A DNA stretch of 64,000 nt, from NCBI GenBank assembly GCA_963921935.1, contig OY998180.1, positions 209,230,744 through 209,294,743 on the forward strand. Reading direction: 5' to 3'. The position numbers were made by a program, and so were the translations under genes. This DNA comes from Galeruca laticollis (lineage: Eukaryota; Arthropoda; Insecta; Coleoptera; Chrysomelidae). Positions 37,901-49,900 of this stretch are shown here, piece by piece (positions within the stretch are counted from its first letter, which is position 1; each line of letters starts with the position of its first letter). Below the pieces are notes generated by a model. The model saw nothing but the letters and a program-made list of their open reading frames with translations, was not told where the DNA came from and searched no databases.

Positions 37901-40900
37901 AACAAAAACTTGGGCAAGCGAATGCCCATCTAAAAAAATATATGATTCTCTTATCACTCATATTCTAACATGCATATTTACTAATCGTATAAATTGTGGA
38001 AGCCATGCTATATAAAAACTGGGAAGGTAGCTCAAACTTTACTTATTGTTTTCAACCAACCTTTTAGGCACTACACGATTATTTGCTGATCCTGCTGTTT
38101 TGGTAAGTGAATTGCTTATGACTTTGCCCGTTCTTAGAACAGTTTGAGTTGTTGGGGAGATTGAGGACACATTCATTCTTCGAACAGTCCTAGTGTTCAA
38201 CATAAAAATAATAAAACAGAATAATTTTAGAAAAAGGCGTGTCCAAATAATTTTTATTTAATAATGAAGTTGTTATGATTGTTTTAAATTAAAAACAATG
38301 TAGGACCCAGTTTTTCAAAAACTAGCATATTTGCTTCTTGTATGACTAATGTTCTTTGAAATCATATCTCATTAGAAAATCAACATGAATCACAATTATA
38401 TATTAAATATTTCAAAAATTTTGTCATAGTTCTGCACTAAAGTATAATTAGTAGCCTTAGAAATTTTCCAACTATCAATTTGGACACACCCATTAAAGAA
38501 GAAAATAAATAACAGTTTATAACAGCAACATGTGGTATAATTGAAAAGTATACCAAACAGATTAGTCTAGGAGGATGTTGGTGTATAGTCATGATATCCA
38601 CCTGATGAATTTATGGATCCAACACAAGAAGCCAATGATTTCCATTAAACATAAATTATATATTCTTTTTTAAAATATTAATGTCTATCTTAGGCTTCCT
38701 GTACAAGATTTTAATGAATCTATTTTCAAAATGATCGAACAGGTTAAGTAGTAATACCATACTAAATGAAATAAAAATGTGAGACTGTAATTTATGTAAA
38801 AAACCATAAGAAATTTCCATGGGGGATAATCTGTTAATGATAATGAGATAATACACAACTTTGGTGAAAAGATATAAATACATTTATTTGCATATGAGAC
38901 CTACTACAACCATACATCTCTTTTTACTAGGATACATTAAAAGTAACCGAGGCACAGCCAATCAGAGCGCGCGATTTCTTTTACACCGAATTGCTGTTTG
39001 AAGATATTCGTTTTTTAATGGGAAATGTTTCGTTCCTCCCGTTTCTAATTCTAACCTAACATTTTGGGCAAGGATTAAGGGGCTTGGGAAAGAATTATTA
39101 CTTTTCCGTCAACCTATTTATATGCGAGAAAAGTATTGGTTTACCCCAAAAAAAGTTGGAATTTTGAAATTTTTTTTTGAGTTATTTTTACGTTTTCCAT
39201 CAACAACACGAAAAAACGGTTTTTAGAAAAAAATCCTGTGTGTATGTCGTCGGCCACTTTTCCTTACATGTCTTGTTAGCACGATACTGCCTAAGGAGTG
39301 CAATAAGTCAACAATTTTATGATTGAATATTGTCAAGGACATGTCACAGATGAACCCTATTGATTTTCAGCTCACCAGAGCCAGTACAACGGGTGCTATG
39401 GTACTTGAAGTACGACACTTTGTAATTTTTTGAGAAATTTCAGTTTGTTAGCACGATACAGCCTCCGTAGTTCAACAAGTCACCAATTTTATGATTGAAT
39501 ATTATTCCGGACATCTTGCTGATGATCCTTATTGATTTTCAGCTCACCAGATCCACTACAACAGGTGCTACAGTACTTTAATAAGATATTTTTGTCATTT
39601 TTGGAGAAGCTTCAATTTGTTAGCAGGATACAGCCTCCTGAGTATATACAAGTGACCAATTTTATCATTGGATATTATTCAGAGCATCTCCAAGATGAAC
39701 CCTATTGATATTCAGCTCATTAAAGCTAGTACAACGGCTGCTATGGTACTTGAAGTACCAAATTTTTGTCATTTTTGGAGAATTTTCAGTTTGTTAGCAC
39801 GATACAGCCTCCAGAGAGTATACGATTGATCAATTTTATGATTGAATATTGTTCAAGGTGTCTCACAGATGTACTCTATTGATTTTCAGTTGACTAGAGT
39901 GAGTACAGCGGGTCCTATAAATCCATATATACTAAATTTTTGGTTATTTTTGAAGAAATTCGGTTTGTTAGCACGATACATCCCCCGAAGTGTATACAAG
40001 TAACAATTTTATGATAGAATATTGTTCGGGGCCACAAATGCGGAAAAGTTAGTTTTAATCTTTAAAACCGTTTATTTTATTTGCAGTGGACTGTGATTTG
40101 TTGATTTCCCTCCTTCACTCTCAGGTACCTTGCAAAAGACCTTCGTTGACTGGATACTGGAAATAATAGGTTTGAGTAGCTAATTCACTTCCGTTGATAA
40201 TTAATTGATCTCTTTTTTTGAACTATCTTGTAGTTAACACTGTTTCCTAGGCGACGATGATGAATTTAAACTGATTAACAATTTCATGTGTATAATGACG
40301 ACTTGTAAATACATTACATTGACGGAAGATAAACCCTAAGCATTACTTTGTAACGACACTGGCGTCAAACCAGTACTCCAACACCACGGCGAGTAGATCC
40401 TACAACAGTTACCGACGTCGCAATACCAGACCAGAGCGATACTATAACAAGTTTGGATGTCCCACACCGAGATGGCGGTACTTTCGCCTTAAAACGATAG
40501 AAATGAATCACGGACATACCTTCGAGGTAATTCGAAAACCAGACAAGCTCGAACCTGACACCAGGAGTGATAGGTAGCTTCACATTAAAGGTTAAGCCTT
40601 TACGCGTAAAAGCGAAAAGGAAACCAGATACTGGAAACTTAATCCTGGCACCGCCGTTGTAAGGAAGTTTCGTAATAAAAGTCGACGCCTCTCGTTGTAA
40701 GACGAGAGGAGACGCCAGCAGCGTTAGCCGTCAAATCTCTGTTGAGTATTGATCCGGAGATAACGGTTGATCCTAGGTACGTGCCCTACCCCTTCGTCGA
40801 GTATTGATCCGGAGGGTAGAACACAAACCAAACCTATCTGTCGCTAAACTCCCGGTGAGAATTGATCCCGGAACAGAAGCATTCCTCGCTGGTACGAAAT

Positions 40901-43900
40901 GTTCGTGAAGTATCGACTCGGAGATAGTGACGAGCTCCCACCCTACCGAACCCCGCTGAGTATTGATCGCGGTGGGAGGCACCTAGACCCTATATGTTGT
41001 AGATAATCCAGAGAAGACGCGGGATTATCTCAGAAGTCAGAGATATAGGAAGAGCGACCATTATTAAGCCCGGAACACACCACATAGCACTTTAGGGGCA
41101 AAGTACATGAGATTTATAGGAGCCGACCACCCAACCGACGACCAAGATTGAAATCCCGGAAACAGCGTGGACCAGAAGCGAGACGCTTTGTACATAGTTG
41201 TATAGAAAATTTTATTGTACATAATTTTATTATTTCCATGAAAGAGTTTATTTAATTTTATTTCCAGCTTAACTGTAACTAAATCTGAATAAAAATAATT
41301 CTAAGCAAACAGCCCTTTATGTTCTACCCCCCTGACTACCCACGGCACACACAACTTAATACATTTTCTTTTTATATAGGGAAACTTTTAGATTCAAAAT
41401 ATTTAAAATACCGGTTGTAAAAAGGGGAATTACCCGAGAAAGATATGCCTACGCGGCGAATAATATTTTATCAACTACATTCGAGAAGGCTTCTTATGAG
41501 TGTTAAACTCATTTTCGGAGAGGTAAACACCGATATCCCGAATCTCTACGCGATATATAGATGGTAGTTTTTCACGCGATGAGTGAAAGCCAATAGATAT
41601 TTGGTAAACATGTTGACAAGATTGATTTATGGCTTTCTCTCTATTCAGATTGGCTAATGGATAGACTTTCTCGAATATCCGACGTAAGAGGGAAAGTAAA
41701 GGGGAATTTAACGGTTATTTCGTACCACGATGAACTAGGCACTATGAGAGGGGAGGAATTTTGCTTGACAAAGGTTTGCAGTCCTCTTGAGCAAGCTTTG
41801 AACAGAACCGAAAAAGGAGAGCCGCTACAACGAGAAAATGTTTTATGGCTTTGGCGAGAGATAAAGAGTTTTTACTTTTCTGCCCAACCATCTAATATTC
41901 CAGAAAAGTATTGGTTTACTCCAAAAATAAACGGTTTTAAATATTAAAACTAAATTTTCCGCATCTGTGAGATGCCCTGAACTAATATCAGAAAAATAAA
42001 CAAATACGTCGAAATGATCTTTACAAAAATACATTTTAAGATTGAGTAACAAGTGTCGGATCCCTGCCAGCACGTTGGAACAACATTTTCCTTTTATTTT
42101 CCGGACATGGGACGTGAATAAATAGGTTTGCAGGTGGTTTTATTGTAGTACTCGCACACTGAAGCACTGCAGGGCATCGGCATTTATAAAACTTTCAATT
42201 CATCTTTTATAACAACAACTAGGTATTACAAAAAAACTCAACACCTGACGTGTTTCAGAAATAATAATGTCACAAATATTGGCGTTTTTCGCTGGAAATT
42301 TGAAACGATATTTAAAACACATGATTTTCAAGACTTTAGTCATATTTAAAAAATATTTGTGGCTCTATTAGGCACTAATGCACAGTTTAAAACAATTTCC
42401 CAAAAACAGTCAACGTTCCTACTACAATAAGTGTTGATAGTTTTTTTTATCATTTTCATTAAATAGACTATTTACTATTTTTGTGTTGCATTTTTATTTA
42501 TTGCAATAATTATTAAAGAATTATCAAACCCATATGAAAATGGCCAGTACTTTTTTCATAAGTAGTTTAATATAAAAATGAAAACTTGTTATTTTTAAGG
42601 TCATTATTTTACTGTGGAGTTTTTAAACTTACTTAATCCTTATACCCTGTACCCTCACAGGTGTGGATTGTTTAGCGGAGTTGAGTATGTCGGTATTCTT
42701 CTCCAACTCTCTCTCTCCACTCATTTCTGTCCTGCATTAGTCTTTTTATCTCTTCCCATTTTAAGTCTCTCTTACTTGCTGTCGCCTTTACATCCTCTAA
42801 TCAAGCTCTTCTTGGTCTTCCTAATGCACTCCTAATTTTATCTCTCCTGGTCCTATTTTTTATTTTCCTTACAAATCTCATCTCAGTCGTATTTAGTACA
42901 GATACAGTATTACATATGTGTTTTAATTTCTTTGGATACCTCTCTTTTCCTGAAGAATGTACTTTTTATACTATTACAGTCTTCCTCCTGCTGTTCTTTC
43001 CCGTATTTCCTTCTCTAATTTACCGAAGTAGTTGAATTTTGGACTTGGTCTATATTTTCCTCTTCTTCTGTATGTATACTCTTGTCGTCTCTTCCCTATT
43101 ATCATGATCTGTTTTTTTGTTTATCCTCATATGCGTTTCTGCGCTGGTCTTATCTAATGTCTTTTTCAACCAGTTGTCTCATAATAAACATCGCGTTGGT
43201 TGTTCTCCTGTTTGGTCTGAATCCGAACTGGGTTTCTTCTAAGGTGTGTTCCACTTTATCCCTCAGTCCTTTCTATAAAATTCTGGCATACACTTAGAAC
43301 AAGGTACTTGTCAATGTGATGCCTCTGTAATCCTCATTTTTGTAAATTGGCATAATTATCCCCAAATTCCAGTCCTCAGGTGTTCCTCATTGCAATTAAC
43401 ATGTCCCGGTGGTTTTTCTAGTTTTCTATAGCTTCTTTGACCTGCTTTTTGCTTATTTTTTCATTGGGGGTTGACTCAGTTTCTTGTCTAGTTTGTAATT
43501 TGTATCCTGTTTAATTACGATTAGTATTTCCCTGTGCTTTCCCTAGTTTATGTTTTTCTATAGCTTCTCTGACCTCCTTTTTGCTTATTTATTTGTTGGG
43601 ATTTAATTCGGTTTCTTGTATTGTAATTTGTATCTTATTTAATTTTATCTTCGTCTGTTTCTTCTAAACGTTCTTGAAAGTATTCCCCCAATCTTTCTAT
43701 GATTTTATACTCATTACTTATACGTTTTCCAATTTTGACATTTCTCTCTAATTTCTTTTTGTCTAAGTTTGTAACAGTTAATTTTGTAGTTTGATACTTT
43801 GCTCTATTAGTTTCATTCCCATTTTCATTTGTAAGAGGAAGTGGTCGCGGTATATTTCTGGTCCTTTTCTTACTGTTATGTCTTTAATGTTTTTCTATTA

Positions 43901-46900
43901 TTGATTTCTGGTTCCTTGGTATTACTTGTGTCAGGTTAGTTTATATATTTCTTTTTTGGCAAAATATGTTTACTATTTTTAGTTAATTTTTTAAGCATAG
44001 GTCTATCATTTGGTCTCCGTTTCCATTTCTCAGTTTTGCTCCATTTCTACCTTTGTTCTCGTTTCCAGTTCTCCCATTATTACTACTTTGTTTTTTGCTT
44101 GTCTATTTCCTCCTGTTTTCCGTGATAAAGCAGTCTTGATCTTCTTTTTTAACATCTTCATTTAATCCATAACATATTATATATGTTTCTTCTTCCTCTT
44201 CACTTTATTTCATATTTACCGTCATGATTCTTTCGTTTGTTTCTTCTTTTATTAGCAAAGCTACTCCCACTCTTGCATTTTATTCTTTTTTTATGCCAGA
44301 TCAATACATCCAGTATCTACTGGTTACTTACATTATTCCACTTTCCTTCTTTGTTTAGGTTATTCCTACATAGTCCATTTTTATTTTTGCTAGTTCTGCC
44401 ATCAGTTCGTTTTCTTTTCCATTTATTCCTTTTACATTCCATGTTCCCAATGCTATTATTTGCTTTCTTTTTGTTCTATCCTTGTTAATCTCATGTCTGT
44501 CGCTTGTCTAAAGTAGTTCTTCCTCTCTTCCTCATTCGCGTCCTTTTTCATAGGCTGTATCGATACTTTGTTCTTTGTTTATGCATATTTTTGAATGTTG
44601 AACTAGGTCTGACAATAATTTATTTTCGCCCATGTTCCATCTTCAGTCAGTAAATTCCATTTATATTTATCTTCATGTATCCCACTTTCACCTAATGTCC
44701 GATGTTTCATTTACTTTCTCTTATTATTTTCTGAATCTCTCTTTTTTGTCATGTCTGATTTTATGTATATTTTGTGTTCCTCAATGTTTTCCAGCATGTT
44801 CTTATTTCTTAGGATGGCCATTTTATCTGTAATGCAGTTTGTTTCTATGTTGCATATTTTTCTCCCATTATTGTTGCTCCAGAAAGTTTTATATCTACTT
44901 TCAGGTTTCCCTTTATAAAATCCTCTCTCTCTTTTTCAATTGTCTTTTTTTTATATTCCTTTCCAATTGTTTCTTTTAATTCATTTTTCAAATTCTAGTT
45001 TTCCTTTTCGGGCACCCTAACGTGTTGTCTATTTTCTTTTTGTTCCGTTCTAATATACTTTATGTCCATCATCATTTCTTCATTATTTTTCATTAGTTCA
45101 GTCATCATTCCAATCAATAAAGATTCACTTCCTGTATTATCAAAAGATCGTTTACATACATAATTTCTTCTCTCACCCTTTTTTCGTGTTTCATCTTCAC
45201 TACTTTCTGTATCCAACTTTCCTTTTATTACTGTTTTTTTGGTTCGCCCTGTATGTTTCCGTTTGTGCCTGTAAATGTTTGTACTATATGTTCTCTCGTA
45301 CTTCTCACTACAATTTTAGATTTACTTCTAGCAGTTTGAAAAAATTGTAAGACATTATCATGTCCTATATAAATACACAAATTTGATTTAAATTTGGTGC
45401 CTAACAATTTAAACATGGCGCCAGATAGGTACCGCCCGCCTAACACAATCCCCTGATTATCTGTGCTCCGGTTACTTTTAATGTATCCTCTTTTTACTTA
45501 GTACACAACTTGGATAGTAACATGATAAAAATGAAAAATAAAATTAAACACAAGGAACTTTAGCTGAAGAGGTCTTAAGTGTTTAATCAACGCCATGAAT
45601 GAGAAATAAATCAAGGTAGTGATAATTGTAATATAAAATACAATTTAAAACAATGCTTGTTACATTGAAGGACATATTTCTGTAGTTAAGACATTTTTAC
45701 CCAAATGCTACTATATAGTATTGTCGAATTAAAATGTTATAATCACTTGAGGTGGTTAATTATGAAGAGTTATATCTGCACATTGAAAGTGAAGAAGCAA
45801 TAAACAATGCAAAATCATCTCACATCAATTTATCTACATATAAAAATAATACATACTGAGTGTTGATGAACGGCTTTATTCTGGACCTTTGTACTTTAAT
45901 TTTATTCAGTTTGTCCCCTTGACTAATCCTATTTTCTTCACATTCTTCTTCAGAATCATGAATTTCCATGTTATCAACTTTTTTAACAATTCTTGTAACA
46001 TTATCGTGATTTTTTCCTTTTTTACTATCAGATAGACTGTATATCCCTGTTGTATGTTTGATGGGTTGAGAAATACCATGCTTTTTTCTGTACACTTCAC
46101 CCGCATCCCACATTGGCTTTTGTTTCCTATGGACACATACAAACATGAAAAATATTTCAAAGTACGTATGGGGCTATGATGATATTATTAAGAGTAAAAA
46201 ATAGAGAAACAGGGAAACAAATTTAAATGATAATTATATATTACATATAAACAATAAACATTTTAACACTCTTGGCAAAAACCTGTCAGCAACTTCAAAC
46301 CATATTAAGTTTAAAAGGTAAATATCATCTATAGCTCAAATGTGACTAACAGTCATTTTTTTTTAATAAAAGTCAATGTCACAGCGTTTTTTAATAATTG
46401 TCAATAGCTACTACTTTCGGCCTACATAAAGGCCATCTTCAGGCTACAAAATTTTGATATAAGTAAAGGGAACAATGATAAAAGTCTCCCAAGATTACCT
46501 GATTAAAAACTTTTTAAAGGGCAACACACATGAATCCTCAGAAACGTTAAGATTAAAGTTAGGAATACTACAGTTATAAATTGAAATTTAAAAAATTTAA
46601 ACGCTTTAACTTTCTTACATAAAAAAGGTTGTGATACACGAAAAAATAAAATATTTTTTATTTTGTATTACTAAAGTTAGATTAAATGGGTTATAGAAAT
46701 GAACTCACATCGAGCGATCAACGAACGTGAACGAAAATATTTTAAGGGTGTGAATGAGAAAATAAGTTCGAGGTTAAGGGGGGAATTTTTTATTTATAGG
46801 ACCATTAATAGCTTCGATTCTCAGAGGGAAGAGTATAACAGCTTCAGCCTCAATTCCTAGAAGGAAGAGTCCAGAATAGTCAATCTCAATCCCCATAGGG

Positions 46901-49900
46901 AAGAGTCCATAATGGTCATCAGATTGGGAGGAAGTAAATGAAGGGAATAACCGAAGGAATAAGATTTCTTCTGTATGTAGGAAAATCTTAAAGATAGTTA
47001 AAGCATTTAAATTTTAATTTTCAACTGCAATATGACGAAAGATTTTTTCAAAATTTTGCAAGTTTCAATCTGTCAATCTCTCACATACAGGGTGCGCCAT
47101 TAGTGTGACAAAGTTCGATATATCTGTTATTATAGAAGATATGGAATTTATATACGAAAATTGTAGACATCTGTAAATTTCACATTTCAAAATCCTTTTC
47201 ATTTCTACTGAATGTTCCCTATCACCATGGTGAAGCAAACATACCTTTTTTTGAATGAGACACTCTATATATTATTTCAGATTAAGATTGGGCTCACCTC
47301 CCCCATACTTACAATATAGGGTTTCATATAAGTATATAGGGTATTTCAGAAGTAATGCCCAACTGTACGTGACGTGAAAATCTCTGCGAGTTCAATGCCT
47401 TGTATATTACAAACGAAACAATTTGACATCAATATTTTGCAAACATTTTGATATTGGTCTAGTTTCATGACACAGTGCTATTTTCTGGATATTACAACAT
47501 TTGAAAACAGTGCGAGCCAAGAGTCGAACACATGATTTTCTCTATTTTTCAAATGAATCACCCTGTATTTCAATTCAAAAAGTGAAAAGGCACCTTATAA
47601 GCTTTCATTTTAATCAGGCATTTCCTATACCTAAAATTATTAATTTCTGAGATATTATCAATTTAATAATAAAAAGTTGGGAAAATAATTTATTGATAGA
47701 AGATATAGAATAATGACAGTAAGACAAATTCATTTACAAATACATATACAAAGGTGAACTGTAAATTGATAATTGATTCTATACCAAATGTTCGAAATGT
47801 CCACTCAAAACATCAATACAACATTGCAGTCGATTTTCAACGTTTCTACATTAATACTGCAAAATGCTTCTCGTATTCTTTCCTTCATATCGTACTGTGT
47901 GGTCGGCGATAAATGGTAAACAAGGTTTTTTACATAACCCCACATGTAAAAATTAATTTTAGTCAAGTCTGGAGATCGATGTGGCCATGCAATGGGTCCT
48001 CCTCTTCCTACTCATCTGCCAGGAAAATGGGTATTAGATGATTGTTAATTGAAGCAGTGTGAAGTACCGGATCTCCATCGTGTAAAATCCACATTATTTG
48101 CCGAATGTTGAGCAGAACATTTTCCAATAGCAATGGTAAATGATTTTCTAGAAAGTCTAAATAAACTAGACCATTCACTCTTCCATCGAAAAAATATGGT
48201 CCAATTACGTGGTCCCCAATTATACCACCCCAAACATTCAGAGACCACCTAGTTTGACTTTGAGTTGATGTAAGATAGGGATTACTTGTGGAATAGTAAT
48301 GGAAATTATATCAATTCATGGTACAATTCTTATGAAACGTTGCTCCATCTCCAAAAAGGACAAAATCAGAGAAATCGATCTGATTATGTATTTGTTGTTG
48401 AGCCCACTCGCAAAAAACAACTATTCACGAAAAGTCATCGTAGAGTAACTCTTGACATAACTGAATGAGGTATGGATGCATCTTGTTTTTATGCAGTATT
48501 CTTCGGACTGCTAGATTATACTAGCAGCTACTCAAATGTAATTTAGTGTGGAGGGTATCTATTAAAGCTACGAATTCCATTTTAATTTCGTCTACGTTAA
48601 ACATGAAAGGATTTTGAGTAAAGACATATTGATCTGATATAAATTATACTTACTCCTGAAGCCAACTTTGTTGGTGACCTATAATGGAACCAGGACGGCA
48701 TATTCTAATCCACGCTATAGCTTCTTCTGCTGTAAACTTGTAATGCTTCATGATATAGCACGCTATTAACGAACCTGTGCGCCCCAATCCAGCTAAAAAC
48801 AGATAATTGGTATAAAATTACTAATACATATTTTTGGATATATGATTCGCAGCTTATTCTAATTTATAAATTTTCTAGAAAATCAATTTATATTTTTGTA
48901 CTTCAGGTATCAATAAATTGTCAAATAGTTTATTGACATTTGTATAATAAATGATCTTCAAATTGTATAAATATATATGGCACCACTCAAAATTGTTTGG
49001 CCACTCAGAAAAAAGCATTTTGTCCAGGACCACTTCATAATAAATCAATATTTCACCTCCTGCGTAAATAACGGCTATCATAAATTGCTCGTTTAATAAT
49101 ATACTATTATAAAAGTTTGATTGCACGAAAACATTTATATTATTTATTAGCAATTTTCTACAGGCAATAACAATGTTTTTAAATTTTAGACTCATCTATA
49201 CTGCTACTTTTGTTTTCAATGACAACTTGATAAAGCTTCAATAATCTAGCTATTAAAATTTCCAATGTTGTCTAGTTTTTTTTTCTCCCATTAGTGTCCA
49301 GAAGATTTCCTAGAATGTAGAACATTTTTGTACCTGCCTATCAAGGGGATCCCTTAATAATTCTATTGGGTCAAGTCCGGAGACCACGTGATGATTTACA
49401 ACACCTATAGTTGTTCTTTTTCATAAAAAAAAACTCTATAGTGTTAATGTGTTTGGGATCAATGGGACCCGCATACAATGGACTATTCTCTAGTATGCTG
49501 TTGCCCATCTAATATGTTATCTTTAAAATCGAATATATTAAATATTATTTATATTTTCCATTGCGCAAATATTAGCAGATATTAGAAACCAATGGATATG
49601 GAAAATACTAAATTTTTCAAGTGCTGTAAAACTAAAGAGTTTATAAATTATGTCTGTAAAGTTTGTTATGGTATATGGCATGACAGCTGTCTTACAAGGA
49701 AAAAAGGAGTGGATTTTATGTTATTATTTGCAGTAAAACATGTAGGGATACTGATGCATCAAATATTAGACAGAATATATTGGAGGAAAAGTTAGATAAC
49801 ATGAAGAAACATAATTGCAGCCTAGAAAAAAATATTGAAGATATGCGAATCAAATTTGACAATGAAATGGATGGGATGAGCAGACATTGAAAAATTATCA

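Noticed and set aside
40365..40982. Minus-strand frames in the GC-rich region
   Set aside because: They fall inside the LTR and are explained by its base composition and repeated hairpins.
41657..41947. Open frame of 96 codons as a new gene
   Set aside because: Its last quarter is H-element sequence and the first part has no recognisable homologue or splice context.
42614..44488. Plus-strand frames rich in Leu, Phe and Ser (membrane-protein-like)
   Set aside because: They are antisense shadows of the A-rich minus-strand LINE.
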